Source: Bacillota bacterium
Lineage (GTDB): Bacteria; Bacillota; Clostridia; DSM-8532
Direction: 5' to 3'
Length of the DNA stretch: 60,536 nt
Assembly (NCBI GenBank): GCA_023440865.1
Contig: JAEXRM010000048.1
Coordinates: 1-60,536, forward strand
Below are positions 17,075-26,211 of this stretch, piece after piece. A program made the translations under genes and the position numbers. Every line of letters begins with the position of its first letter. The stretch's first letter is position 1. A model generated the notes under the pieces. That model ran no database searches, had not been told where the DNA came from, and saw nothing but the letters and a program-made list of their open reading frames with translations.

Positions 17075-18667
17075 ATGGAACGATTTCTTGTCAGCCGCGA
17101 TGACGCCGTCTACGAGTCCTGGCCCGATCTGGTGCTGACGGCGGGCGGGAAGCTCATCTGCATCTTCACCGAAAGCGTCCACCACCGCGACCGGTCCCGC
17201 ACGCGGCTCGTGCTGCGCGAAAGCCTCGACCGCGGCCGCACCTGGAGCGCGAAGATCCCCTTCACGCCCGAGACGAACGGCATGCCGTTCTGGGACTGCG
17301 CGCGCATCGTGCGCTTGCCGGACGATCGGCTGGCGGTGACCTGCAACCTCATGTCCATACATGGCGAAACAGCCGGTGACATCCGTCTGTGGCTGGGAGA
17401 CCCGGAAGGGACGAAATGGGAGGGGCCGCTGGAGACGCCTGGCCGCGGCATCGTGCCGGACAAGCTGGTTGTCCTTTCCTCCGGTCGCTGGCTGCTTTCG
17501 GCCCATCAGCCGCATCCCGCGCACGGCTTCCTGTTCCAGCAGCTCTGGTATTCGGATGATGAGGGACGCACCTGGTCCGATCCGGTGACGGTTGCGGACA
17601 AGGCTGGGCTGCAGCTGTGCGAGGCCTCGATCCTGCAGCTTTCCGACGGCTCGCTGGTCGCGTTCCTGCGCGAAAACTCCGGCGAAGGCATGGACGGCTG
17701 GAAGGTCATGTCGAAGGACGAGGGGCGCACTTGGTCCGAACCGGTCCGGGTGCCGCTGCCGGGCTGTCACCGGCCGACCGTCGGCCGCCTTGCGAGCGGC
17801 AGCATCCTTGTGACCTACCGGTTCAGCCAGGGAGGCAAGGGATGGCTGGGAAACTGGACCCAGAACCTGTTTGCGGCGCTGACCGATGAGGCGTCCTGCC
17901 TGGCTGACAAGCGAAACGAGCAATGGACGCGCATTCTGCCCATCGATTATGACCGGAGTCCCGAGTCCGACCTGGGGTATTCGGGGTGGGTGCAGTTCCC
18001 CGACGGGGAGATCTACATCGTGCAATACATCGTCGACGACGCGCCCAAGGGGCACATCCGCGGCTACAGCCTGCATGAGTCGGAGTTCGGGTTGCCGACG
18101 GCGGAGGCGGGAACCGTGGTCGCCACACCAGTCGCGGAGGCTGGTGCGCCGGCGCATGACACGGATGGCCATGCACCTTTCCGGTCGCAGGCGCTGTCAC
18201 GGGACGAGGCGGGGTACCGCGAGCTGCGGAACCGGCTGTTCGGGCTCATCGACGGAGAACCGGACGGGCTGGCCAATCTGGCCAATGCGTCCGCGCTGCT
18301 GTATGACAGCCTCCCCGACCTGAACTGGGCAGGGTTCTACCTGTACCGGAACGGCGTGCTCGTGCTCGGCCCGTTCCAGGGCAAGCCCGCCTGCATCCGC
18401 ATTCCGCTCGGCAAGGGCGTCTGCGGTACGGCGGCGGAGCAGCGGAAAACCCTCGTGGTCCGCGACGTGCATGCGTTCCCCGGGCATATCGCCTGCGATG
18501 GCGCATCGGCATCGGAGATCGTCGTGCCGCTGATGCAGCATGGCCGCCTGATGGGCGTGCTTGACATCGACAGCCCGCTGGTGGGTCGTTTCGATGAGAT
18601 CGACCGGGCGGGGCTGGAGGAATACGCACGCCTGCTGTGCGAGCAGGTTGTCTTTCCGGTGGGGTGA
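17075..18667 (+). CDS. Sialidase-like (BNR) protein fused to a free-methionine-R-sulfoxide reductase
   Basis: One 530-residue frame carries two unrelated modules. Residues 1-335 form a sialidase-type beta propeller with three Asp boxes (SLDRGRTWS, SDDEGRTWS, SKDEGRTWS). Residues about 368-530 are a complete GAF-type free Met-(R)-SO reductase with NWAGFYLYRNG, GPFQGKP, GKGVCGTAA and HIACD. Its three cysteines, Cys440, Cys450 and Cys474, have the same 10- and 24-residue spacing as Cys84, Cys94 and Cys118 of the E. coli enzyme. A short Ala/Pro-rich linker joins them with no frameshift. There is no signal peptide, so the protein is probably cytoplasmic. GGAAAGGA precedes the ATG. The sugar substrate is uncertain. 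Confidence 0.82.
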   Translation: MERFLVSRDDAVYESWPDLVLTAGGKLICIFTESVHHRDRSRTRLVLRESLDRGRTWSAKIPFTPETNGMPFWDCARIVRLPDDRLAVTCNLMSIHGETAGDIRLWLGDPEGTKWEGPLETPGRGIVPDKLVVLSSGRWLLSAHQPHPAHGFLFQQLWYSDDEGRTWSDPVTVADKAGLQLCEASILQLSDGSLVAFLRENSGEGMDGWKVMSKDEGRTWSEPVRVPLPGCHRPTVGRLASGSILVTYRFSQGGKGWLGNWTQNLFAALTDEASCLADKRNEQWTRILPIDYDRSPESDLGYSGWVQFPDGEIYIVQYIVDDAPKGHIRGYSLHESEFGLPTAEAGTVVATPVAEAGAPAHDTDGHAPFRSQALSRDEAGYRELRNRLFGLIDGEPDGLANLANASALLYDSLPDLNWAGFYLYRNGVLVLGPFQGKPACIRIPLGKGVCGTAAEQRKTLVVRDVHAFPGHIACDGASASEIVVPLMQHGRLMGVLDIDSPLVGRFDEIDRAGLEEYARLLCEQVVFPVG

Positions 18668-18733
18668 ACCAGTTTGTATCGGGCTTCCATGACGGCACCA
18701 ACCGCCTGCACCGATCCACGTATCTTGCAACAG

Positions 18734-18770
18734 AAAAACGGAATGTCCCCAGCCGGACATCCCGTTTTTT
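18734..18770. terminator. Bidirectional terminator between convergent genes
   Basis: AAAAACGG (18734-18741) and ATGTCC (18743-18748) pair with GGACAT (18755-18760) and CCGTTTTT (18762-18769), with one mismatch and a six-base loop. A-run and T-run flanks make it usable from both sides, for the sialidase fusion and the chemoreceptor gene. Confidence 0.85.
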
Positions 18771-18806
18771 GTTGTGTTCCCGTGGCGGTATGCCCTGAGG
18801 CCAGTC

Positions 18807-20060
18807 TCACAATCCGATCTTGTATTTGCGCAGCTGCGTCTCGACGCCCTGCACCAGCACGTCGAGTTCCTTGACCGCGTCGCGCAGGGTGGCGATCGCC
18901 GCGAGCTGGCGGGTGGTGGACCCGGCGACCTCCTCGCTCGAGGAGGCGGTCTGCTGGGAAACGGCGGAGATGCTCTCGATGGCGGTCATCACGTCGCTCT
19001 TCTCGGCCTGCATCACGGCGATGGCCTCGTTGACGTCCGCGACGCCCGTCACGATGGTGCGGATGGCGGCGGCGATGTTGTCGAACGAGGTGTGCGTTTG
19101 CTCGACAGCGGCACCCTGTTCCTGTGTGGCGCCGCGCATCACTTCCATCGTCTTGACGGCCAGCGCGGACTCCTCCTCGATGTTCTCCATGAGGGAACCG
19201 ATTTGCATGGTGGCCTGTTTGCTCTCGTCTGCGAGCTTGCGGACCTCCTCCGCGACGACCGCAAAACCGCGGCCGGCCTCGCCGGCACGGGCCGCCTCGA
19301 TGGCGGCGTTGAGCGCGAGCAGGTTCGTCTGCTCGGCGATGCCTTCGATGGAGCGGACAAACAAGCCGATGTCGGCGATGATGGCGGTCAGCTTCTCGAC
19401 GACGCCGAAGATGCGCTCGGAGGCCGTCTCGGTCTCGCCGGACTTGGTGCGCAGGACGGCGACGGAATCAAGCCCCGCCCGGTTCAAGCCCTCGATCATG
19501 GCGGTTTCGCGCGTGACCGCCTGATAGCTGCCATAGACGCGCTCGATCTGCTCGGACAGCTTCTCGATCATCCGGACACCCTGCTGGGACTCCTGCGCCT
19601 GGTCGGCCGCACCCTTGGCGATGCTGTTGATGGTGTCGGAGATTTCGCCGATGGCCGTGGAGGCCGTCTGCGCCGTTTCATTGACCTGGTAGGAGGATCC
19701 CATGATGGATCGGGACAGCGAGAAGAAGTTGTTGATGAGGGTGCGGATGTCGTTGAGCAGATCGTTGGTGGAGGAGGCGACGCCCCGCAGGACACCATAC
19801 GTGTCTGGTGTGACATAATGGGTGAACGTACCTTCCTTGAAGATGTCGATCTCTGCCTGGAGGCTCTTGGCAAGTTTCGCAAAGGAACGCTCCGTGAGCC
19901 ATTTTGCCAGCAAGGCGGCGAGGAAGGTGGCGGCGAGGATGAACAGCGAGGCAAGCCACGCGCTCGTGGCGAGGCCGCACAGGACGCTGAACAGGATGCC
20001 GGTGACGAGGGTGACGGTGAGAATGGACTGCATGGCGCTGGCATTTTTCTTCTGCGGCAT
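18807..20060 (-). CDS. Methyl-accepting chemotaxis protein without a periplasmic sensor domain
   Basis: A 417-residue chemoreceptor. Two membrane segments lie close together at about residues 11-53, with almost no residues outside. A long coiled-coil signalling domain follows, with the conserved hairpin tip (EGIAEQTNLLALNAAIEA, then RAGEAGRGFAVVAEEVRKLAD) at about 240-280. With no external ligand domain it should respond to a membrane or cytoplasmic cue, or work with other receptors. No che gene lies in the window. GGAGGAG precedes the ATG at 20060. A strong promoter lies about 145 bases upstream. Confidence 0.9.
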   Translation of the reverse strand: MPQKKNASAMQSILTVTLVTGILFSVLCGLATSAWLASLFILAATFLAALLAKWLTERSFAKLAKSLQAEIDIFKEGTFTHYVTPDTYGVLRGVASSTNDLLNDIRTLINNFFSLSRSIMGSSYQVNETAQTASTAIGEISDTINSIAKGAADQAQESQQGVRMIEKLSEQIERVYGSYQAVTRETAMIEGLNRAGLDSVAVLRTKSGETETASERIFGVVEKLTAIIADIGLFVRSIEGIAEQTNLLALNAAIEAARAGEAGRGFAVVAEEVRKLADESKQATMQIGSLMENIEEESALAVKTMEVMRGATQEQGAAVEQTHTSFDNIAAAIRTIVTGVADVNEAIAVMQAEKSDVMTAIESISAVSQQTASSSEEVAGSTTRQLAAIATLRDAVKELDVLVQGVETQLRKYKIGL

Positions 20061-20204
20061 GTTGTTCTCCTCCGACGGTTCTTTCGTATGTGCAGGGGAC
20101 TGTGGCCGTTCATCCGGACAGGGTGCGGATATGCCAGCTGTCGATGCGGAACCGGTTGTCGTGGCGGAGGATGGTCCGGAGGCCAGAAGGCCCTGACGAG
20201 CACG

Positions 20205-20233
20205 ATTTTATCCTGTCACATGACTTCTGTCAA
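20205..20233 (-). promoter_or_regulatory. Promoter of the chemoreceptor gene
   Basis: Read on the minus strand, TTGACA (20233-20228) and TAAAAT (20210-20205) are exactly 17 bases apart. The -35 begins a 13-base sequence, TTGACAGAAGTCA, containing the dyad TGAC-AGAA-GTCA. The same 13 bases form the -35 of the V-ATPase promoter at 44275. The rest of 20061-20450 (leader, and the tail beyond the VanX-like gene) shows nothing else I can support. Confidence 0.8.
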
Positions 20234-20450
20234 TTCGACCGACCAGTCGAGACCAAAAATGCCATATCGGGAGAATTCCTCGCATATTTCCCGGTCAAGC
20301 AAGGTGCCGCATTGTTCCTTTGTCGCCCACGATACGGGGCGTCGGGCGTCTGCCCGTGCGCGCGGTCGATGGATCGCATGGCACGCTGCCGTATGCTGGA
20401 GGGCCTGGCAATCCAGCGCCCGCGTCTTGAACCTGAGGAGCCTTCAACGG

Positions 20451-21575
20451 TCAGCGAACCGGGAAGTCGAAGGTCGTCTTCGGGAAAGGCTCGTCCCGGA
20501 GCCGGAAATGCCACCATTCGATGGCGGAGATGACGAAGCCCTCGCGTTCCATCGCGAGACGGAGCTTGCGGCGGTTGGCCGCCTGGTCGTTCGAGGCGCC
20601 CGGCCAGTCGGGATCGGCCTCCTTGCCAAAATAGTCGAAGGGGCAGCCCATGTCGAGTGCCTCGCCGGTCGCCATGTCGACCAGCGACAGATCCACCGTG
20701 CTGCCGCGGCTGTGGGATGATTTTCTCGCAAGGTAGCCGCTATCGAGGATGGCCGATTTCTCGAGATCCGGGTAGTATGTCTCCTTGGTTGCCAGATCCA
20801 CAGGGTCGGAAGCCCAGCGGACGAAATCCTCCACGGCGCGCTGCGGCCGGTAGGCGTCATATACAATCAAAGACAGACCATCCTTTTCGACGGTGGCCTG
20901 CACGCGCGCCAGCGCCTCGCAGGCCTTGACGGTGAGGATGGCCGTGTTCGCCTCGTAGCCGTCTGCCGGCCGGCCCATGAAATTGTCGGCGCCGAAGTAC
21001 TTCATGTCGATGCGGATGCCGGGAACAACCTCCGCGACGTAGGCGAAGCCATCGGGCAACGCGGCTGCAATCACGCCGCCATCCGTGGATGGCAGGGCAT
21101 CATTGGATGAGGAAGCGGCAACGGATGCGGCAACGGGGGAGGAAGCGGCGACAGAAGCGGTTACGGATGCGGAAGCGGCAGTGGAGGAGGCGGCGGCGAC
21201 GGGGGAAGCGACGGCAACGGTCGCCCCTTGGCTTGCCGGATCGGCAGCACCGGATCCCGATGTGTGCGGGTCAGTCGCGGGCAGGCTTTCATTGGCCGTA
21301 GAGGCAGCACCGGATGTCGGCGTTTGCGCGATGGACACACCCAGGCTTTCGATACCTGCAGGCATGACGCCGGCGCTTGCGCTTGCATCCGCCGGCGTGG
21401 AAGCGCCCAGGCCGGTTTTTCCGACTGCGCGCGCCACGCCGAGAGTGAGGACCAGGACCAAGGCCGCCAGCACCCAGATGCGGCGTCTCTTTTTCATACG
21501 GAGGCTGGCAGCCTTGCCATGGGCGGCAGAACGGGCTGCGGGACGGGTTTCGGTGCGGTTGCGGGCAGGCTTCAT
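20451..21575 (-). CDS. Membrane-anchored D-alanyl-D-alanine dipeptidase (VanX/DdpX type)
   Basis: The C-terminal 200 residues are a VanX-like zinc dipeptidase with YDAYRPQ, the metal motif SSHSRGSTVD and EWWHF, all intact. VanX-type enzymes cleave free D-Ala-D-Ala. Here a basic N-terminus and membrane segment (RRRIWVLAALVLVL) come first. A linker of about 100 residues made mostly of Ala, Ser, Thr and Val separates it from the domain, so the enzyme should lie outside the membrane. That placement fits peptidoglycan turnover better than vancomycin resistance; no vanHA genes are nearby. The start is uncertain: 21575 is given, 21644 has AAAGG upstream, and the residue before RRRIW is also an ATG. 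Confidence 0.78.
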   Translation of the reverse strand: MKPARNRTETRPAARSAAHGKAASLRMKKRRRIWVLAALVLVLTLGVARAVGKTGLGASTPADASASAGVMPAGIESLGVSIAQTPTSGAASTANESLPATDPHTSGSGAADPASQGATVAVASPVAAASSTAASASVTASVAASSPVAASVAASSSNDALPSTDGGVIAAALPDGFAYVAEVVPGIRIDMKYFGADNFMGRPADGYEANTAILTVKACEALARVQATVEKDGLSLIVYDAYRPQRAVEDFVRWASDPVDLATKETYYPDLEKSAILDSGYLARKSSHSRGSTVDLSLVDMATGEALDMGCPFDYFGKEADPDWPGASNDQAANRRKLRLAMEREGFVISAIEWWHFRLRDEPFPKTTFDFPVR

Positions 21576-21631
21576 GCGTGTTCGGTTGCTCCCTGGCGTG
21601 CCGGAATTCTCCCTTGGACGGCACCCCATGG

Positions 21632-21664
21632 CATGGTGTACCATGCGGCGGACCTTTCTGTCAA
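21632..21664 (-). promoter_or_regulatory. Possible promoter and dyad upstream of the VanX-like gene
   Basis: On the minus strand TTGACA (21664-21659) is followed by the dyad CATGGT-AC-ACCATG (21645-21632), where the -10 should be. The -10 itself (TACACC at 18 bases) is poor. The -35 extends to TTGACAGAA, nine of the 13 bases shared by the chemoreceptor and V-ATPase promoters. This may be a regulated or weak promoter. Confidence 0.4.
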
Positions 21665-21764
21665 TCCGACAGCTGCGGCCGGTGTGTGAATCCGCAAACA
21701 GGGTATATCCCTAGCAGGGAGCGAGTGATGCCGGGTAATGCAAGCGACGGGAGGAGGCGGCGTC

Positions 21765-22514
21765 ATGGAAAAAGGGCGCATGGATGCGATGCAGGCAGGG
21801 CCGGCGTTTGACAACGGCGGAGCTGGAGAAGGCGATGCGGGGAACGAGTCCGTCTCCGTCGCCGGTATCGTGCTGGCGGCCGGACAGTCCAGCCGCATGC
21901 GTGGCCTGTGCAAGCTGGTCCTGCCCGTCCGCGGCGTGCCGCTGCTCCTGCTTGGCATCCGGAGCATGGCACCCTGGTGCGACCGCGTCGTGGTGGTGAC
22001 GGGCGCCCATGCCGAAACCGTCGGGCTGGCCCTGGGGGCATGCCCCTTCTGTGAGCGCGTTCACAACCCGCAGCCGGAGAGCGGCATGATCGTTTCCGCA
22101 AAGGCGGCACTGCGGCTCCTGCTGGATCCTTCGGACGGCAAGGCCGTACCGGACCGCATCTTCCTGCTGCCGGGCGACTGCGCGTTTGTCGATCCGAAGG
22201 TGTATGGCGCCCTGCTTGCGTCCGCTCGCGACGTGGCCATGCCGACGTTCGGAGGACAGGCCGGGCATCCGGTGCTGCTGTCAACCACCGCCGCCCGGGG
22301 GATCCTGGCGGCATCCGACGAGACCACAATCCAGCAGTTGCTGGCCGGTTACCGCACGGAGAAGATCGAAGTGGCCGATGACGGCATTCTTGAGGACCTC
22401 GACACGCTGGAGGGATATGAACGCATCCTGCGGCGCATGGCTCGCCAGCCGGGCGGCAGTGTCACCCCGCCTGTCCGTCCATCCGGGCGGGAACGGTATT
22501 CGTCCGCAGGCTGA
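21765..22514 (+). CDS. MocA-like nucleotidyltransferase for a molybdenum hydroxylase
   Basis: A 249-residue protein with the nucleotidyltransferase signature GIVLAAGQSSRMRG and the paired LPGDCAFVDP, as in MocA, which transfers CMP to molybdopterin. This form of the cofactor is used by hydroxylases of the xanthine dehydrogenase family. The three subunits of such an enzyme follow directly, which supports this role over other sugar- or alditol-nucleotidyltransferases. AGGAGG lies seven to eight bases before the ATG at 21765. The first 27 residues are not conserved and carry the acidic, Gly-rich stretch GGAGEGDAG. Probably the first gene of the operon to 27489. Confidence 0.8.
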   Translation: MEKGRMDAMQAGPAFDNGGAGEGDAGNESVSVAGIVLAAGQSSRMRGLCKLVLPVRGVPLLLLGIRSMAPWCDRVVVVTGAHAETVGLALGACPFCERVHNPQPESGMIVSAKAALRLLLDPSDGKAVPDRIFLLPGDCAFVDPKVYGALLASARDVAMPTFGGQAGHPVLLSTTAARGILAASDETTIQQLLAGYRTEKIEVADDGILEDLDTLEGYERILRRMARQPGGSVTPPVRPSGRERYSSAG

Positions 22515-22588
22515 CGTCCCCCCGCCGGTCCGGCAGCCCTGAAGTGGACGGCAACCGCCAGTACACGCGCCAGCACGCAGGAGGCTTC

Positions 22589-24781
22589 ATGGATCCGATC
22601 AGCCGCCCCGTACCCCGCACCGATTTCGAAGAGAAGGTCGATGGCAGCATGCGCTTCTGTGCCGACATGGCACCGGAGGGCCTGCTGTACGCGCGCACCC
22701 TGCGTTCGGCGCGTCCCCGGGCGCGGATCCTGTCGATCCGGCTGCCTGTTCTCCCGGAGGGCTATCTCACCGTCGACCGCTCGGATGTCCCCGGCATCAA
22801 CCGCATCCCGCTTGTGTTTGACGACCAGCCGTTCCTGGCGGAGGACACCGTGCGCTATGTGGGTGAACCCATCCTCCTGCTGGTCGGTCCCGACCGCGAT
22901 GTCATCGGAGATCTGCTCGCCGCCGCCGAAGTGACATACCAGGATCTGCCGCCGATCCTGTCGATGGATGAGGCGTCAAGCCGCACGGGCGACTTCATCT
23001 CCGATATGGGCGCCTGTTTTGTCGCGTACGCCTACGACAAGGGTACGCCCGATGAAGCCATCGCGCGTGCCGTGCGCGTTGTAGAGGATGTGACGGAAAC
23101 CGGATGGCAGGAGCAGGCCTATCTCGAGCCGCAGTCTATGCTCGGCGAGGTGGACGGGAACCGGGTGGTGGTTTCCGGGTCGATGCAATGCCCCTACTAC
23201 ATCCACGAGGCGCTGATGCGCGCGTTCGGGTGGCCGGCGGAGCGGGTTCGCGTGAAGCAGCTGCCGACCGGCGGCGGCTTCGGCGGCAAGGAGGAGTTTC
23301 CCTCGCTGATCGGGGTTCATGCGGCACTGGCCGCCTGGAAGGCGGGCCGACCGGTGCGCATCGTGTACGACCGGGCGGAGGACATCGCCTGCACGACGAA
23401 GCGGCATCCGTCGCGCATCCGCATCCGCAGCCACCTCGATGCCGACGGGAACCCGCTGGCGCAGGAAATGGACGTGTCGATGGATGGCGGCGCCTATGCG
23501 GGTCTTTCGAGCGTGGTGCTGCAGCGCATGATCTTCACCGTCGGCGGCGTCTACCGCGTGCCGAACATCAAGGTGCGCGGCCGCGTGTACGCCACCGATC
23601 ATGTGCCTTCCGGCGCCTTCCGCGGCTTCGGGGGCCCGCAGGCGCTGTTTGCGATCGAAACCCATATGGAGCACATCGCGCGGGAACTCGGCGTCGATCC
23701 GCTGGCATACCGGCGGCGTCACTTGCTTGAAAAGGGAGACACCTCCACGACCGGGGGCGTGTTCCATCATCCCATCCTGCTGGACCGCATCGCCGACGAA
23801 ATCGACGCGTTGTCCGGTTTTACCGCAAAGCGCGGCGATCCGGCCTGGAAGGATGGCAGGCTCCGCGGCATCGGCGTGTCCCTGTTCCTGCACGGCTGCG
23901 GCTTCACGGGCAGCGGCGAGAAGGACATGCTGCATCCGCGTGTGCGGCTTGTGCGCAACCGCGACGGCACGGTCAGCATCTTCGTTTCCAGCACGGAAAT
24001 CGGACAGGGCGCCGGCACCACATTGCGCAAGATCGTCGCCCGCACGCTGGGCCTGCCGCTCGGGCAGGTCGAATACCGGTGGCCCGATACCGACCAGTGT
24101 CCGGACTCGGGGCCCACGGTCGCATCCCGCACGGCGATGATCGTCGGCCGCCTGCTGCAGGAATGCGCGCAGGAGCTGCTCACGCACGAGGAGCCGGAGG
24201 CGGACATCACGCGCAACTACCATTATTTGCGCCATCTTGCATGGGACAAGGACACGTTGTCCGGCAACGCCTACCCGGAATACTCCTGGGGGGCGAACGC
24301 CGTGGAGACGGAGGTCGACCCGGTGACGGGGCAGTGGCGCGTCACCGGCATCTGGTGCGTTTTCGACATTGGCACGCCGCTGGATGAGCGGATCGTCCGC
24401 GGCCAGATCGAGGGCGGCATGGTGCAGGGGCTCGGGTATGGGGGAAGGGAGGGGCGGGCGTCACGCGAGGGGCATCTCATGCAGGCCTCCTTTACGGACT
24501 ACATGATACCGACCGCCTGCGACTTCCCGGCAATCGAAGCGCGACTGGTCGAGAATCCTTACGCGTTCGGGCCTTTCGGGGCGCGCGGCCTGGGCGAGCT
24601 GTCGCTGGTCGGTGCGGCACCCGCACTGGCGCTCTCGATCGCCGATGCCATCGGGTACCCGGTGGAGCGCCTGCCCGTCACGCCGGAGCATGTGCTGACG
24701 CTGCTACGGAACCGGGACAGGCCGACGGAGACGGACCGCGCGCGGGACGCGGAACTGCGGGAACCGCAGGGGAGGTCATGA
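22589..24781 (+). CDS. Molybdenum hydroxylase large subunit (xanthine dehydrogenase family)
   Basis: The 730-residue product has the aldehyde oxidase/xanthine dehydrogenase layout. An N-terminal a/b-hammerhead domain comes first (FCADMAPEGLLYARTLRS), then Mo-cofactor motifs GGGFGGKEEFPS, SGAFRGFGGPQALFA and SSTEIGQGAGT. Near the C-terminus, the catalytic Glu lies in GARGLGELSLVG. It binds the Mo-cytidine dinucleotide and hydroxylates a heterocycle or aldehyde. AGGAGG precedes the ATG at 22589 by four bases, and the stop lies three bases before the next start. The substrate cannot be read; purines are likely in this gene order (XdhA-like). Confidence 0.9.
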   Translation: MDPISRPVPRTDFEEKVDGSMRFCADMAPEGLLYARTLRSARPRARILSIRLPVLPEGYLTVDRSDVPGINRIPLVFDDQPFLAEDTVRYVGEPILLLVGPDRDVIGDLLAAAEVTYQDLPPILSMDEASSRTGDFISDMGACFVAYAYDKGTPDEAIARAVRVVEDVTETGWQEQAYLEPQSMLGEVDGNRVVVSGSMQCPYYIHEALMRAFGWPAERVRVKQLPTGGGFGGKEEFPSLIGVHAALAAWKAGRPVRIVYDRAEDIACTTKRHPSRIRIRSHLDADGNPLAQEMDVSMDGGAYAGLSSVVLQRMIFTVGGVYRVPNIKVRGRVYATDHVPSGAFRGFGGPQALFAIETHMEHIARELGVDPLAYRRRHLLEKGDTSTTGGVFHHPILLDRIADEIDALSGFTAKRGDPAWKDGRLRGIGVSLFLHGCGFTGSGEKDMLHPRVRLVRNRDGTVSIFVSSTEIGQGAGTTLRKIVARTLGLPLGQVEYRWPDTDQCPDSGPTVASRTAMIVGRLLQECAQELLTHEEPEADITRNYHYLRHLAWDKDTLSGNAYPEYSWGANAVETEVDPVTGQWRVTGIWCVFDIGTPLDERIVRGQIEGGMVQGLGYGGREGRASREGHLMQASFTDYMIPTACDFPAIEARLVENPYAFGPFGARGLGELSLVGAAPALALSIADAIGYPVERLPVTPEHVLTLLRNRDRPTETDRARDAELREPQGRS

Positions 24782-24783
24782 GC

Positions 24784-25257
24784 ATGGCGCGGATTTCCTT
24801 CACACTCAATGGCCTGCCTGTCACAACGGACCTGCCGCCGACGAAACGCGTGCTCGACGTGCTGCGCGACGACTTCGGCCTGACCGGCACGATGGAAGGG
24901 TGCGGCGAGGGGGAATGCGGCGCCTGTGCCATCCTGCTCGACGGGGAACTGGCCAATGCCTGCCTGCTGCCGGTGCTGCTGCTCGAGGGCCGGCGGGTTG
25001 TGACCATCGAGGGATACCGGGAAACGGAAGGTTTCCAGCTGCTCTGCAAGGCGTTCGGGGACGCCGGCGCCGTGCAGTGCGGTTTCTGCACGCCCGGCAT
25101 GATCCTCGCCGGCGCGGCGCTGCTTGCGAAGCACCCGCATCCCACGGAGAACCAGGTGCGGGAAGGTTTGTCCGGGAACCTGTGCCGGTGCACCGGCTAC
25201 AACATGATCGTGGAGGCGGTGCTTGCCGCGGCGGAAGCGGGGGTGGGTCGGTGGTGA
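24784..25257 (+). CDS. Molybdenum hydroxylase 2Fe-2S subunit
   Basis: A 157-residue subunit with both iron-sulfur domains: plant-type CGEGECGACAILLDG with its fourth Cys in NACLLPVL, and the all-helical CGFCTPGM plus GNLCRCTGY motif. It passes electrons from molybdenum to the FAD subunit (XdhC-like in E. coli naming). The ATG at 24784 is chosen because GGAGG is eight bases away; the ATG at 24778 is only two bases from it. The gene overlaps the start of the FAD subunit by four bases, which suggests translational coupling. Confidence 0.92.
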   Translation: MARISFTLNGLPVTTDLPPTKRVLDVLRDDFGLTGTMEGCGEGECGACAILLDGELANACLLPVLLLEGRRVVTIEGYRETEGFQLLCKAFGDAGAVQCGFCTPGMILAGAALLAKHPHPTENQVREGLSGNLCRCTGYNMIVEAVLAAAEAGVGRW

Positions 25258-26180
25258 ACGGCGCAAACCGGACGGAGCGGGACAGTGCGTACCGCCCGGG
25301 AACCCTGGACGAGGCGTTGCGGATGCTTGCCGGGGAGGCTTTCATGCCGATTGCCGGCGGCACGGACCTGATGGCGCGGCATCGACCGGCCGGCGGCACC
25401 ATCGCGCGATTTCCGCTGCCGCTGCTGGCGGTCGGCCACCTCGAGGCACTGCGCGGCATCCGCTTGCGTGATGACACGCTGGAGATCGGTGCCGCCTGCA
25501 CCCTGTCGGCGTTTCTCGAGAGTCCCCACGTGCCGGAGGGCTGGAAGCCGCCGGTTGCGGACATGGCGTCCCCGGCCATCCGCAACATCGGCACGATCGG
25601 CGGCAACATCGGCAATGCCTCCCCGGCGGGCGATTCCCTGCCGCTGCTGGTTGCACTGGACGCACAGGTGGTGCTCGCCTCGGCATCCGGCACCCGCTCG
25701 CTGCCGGTGGCGGCCTTCATCACCGGACCCGGCAGGACGGAACGCAGGCCCGATGAGCTGCTGACGGCGGTTCGCGTGCCGGTTCCCGAAAAAGAGCGGT
25801 CGTACTGGTACCGCAAGGTCGGCCCGCGTCAGGCCAACTGCCTGTCGAAGGTGTCGCTGTTCGGCTGGTGGGAATCGGACGGGGACACGCTGATGGATTG
25901 CGGTGTGGCGCTGGGTGCCGTGGCGCCTGTCGTGGTGCGCAGCCGTGAAGCGGAGGCGCTGCTTGCGGGCGGATCCCTGTCACGTCTTGCGATACCCGGA
26001 TCGCATAAGGGACAGGGTGTGCGGGAGGCCTTCCTGCGTGCGGTGACCGAACGGGTCCGGCCCATCGACGACCAACGGTCCACCGCGGCATATCGGCGCG
26101 AGGTGGCGTGGCGGCTGCTGGACCAATGGCTGGACGAGATGGTGCGGCAGGGTGCCGTGCAACGGGAGACCGTTCCCTGA
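25254..26180 (+). CDS. Molybdenum hydroxylase FAD-binding subunit
   Basis: The 308-residue protein has FAD_binding_5 motifs PIAGGTDLMA near residue 31 and IRNIGTIGGNIGNASPAGD near 107, then the CO_dehydrogenase flavoprotein C-terminal domain. It receives electrons from the 2Fe-2S subunit and passes them to NAD+ or another acceptor. The start is GTG at 25254, giving a GTGA overlap with the upstream stop; GGGGGTGG serves as ribosome site. Subunit order Mo, 2Fe-2S, FAD differs from E. coli xdhABC (Mo, FAD, 2Fe-2S). Confidence 0.9.
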   Translation: MNGANRTERDSAYRPGTLDEALRMLAGEAFMPIAGGTDLMARHRPAGGTIARFPLPLLAVGHLEALRGIRLRDDTLEIGAACTLSAFLESPHVPEGWKPPVADMASPAIRNIGTIGGNIGNASPAGDSLPLLVALDAQVVLASASGTRSLPVAAFITGPGRTERRPDELLTAVRVPVPEKERSYWYRKVGPRQANCLSKVSLFGWWESDGDTLMDCGVALGAVAPVVVRSREAEALLAGGSLSRLAIPGSHKGQGVREAFLRAVTERVRPIDDQRSTAAYRREVAWRLLDQWLDEMVRQGAVQRETVP

Positions 26181-26211
26181 AAGCACACCCGGCCTTGAGG
26201 AGGATTGTGGG

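Noticed and set aside
16097..18172. A 691-codon minus-strand open frame across the dehydrogenase and sialidase-like genes
   Set aside because: It crosses two real genes and their gap, with no family features; a shadow of codon bias.
20451..21575. Vancomycin resistance (vanX) call
   Set aside because: No vanH, vanA/B or vanRS genes nearby, and the protein is membrane-anchored and probably extracellular, unlike VanX.
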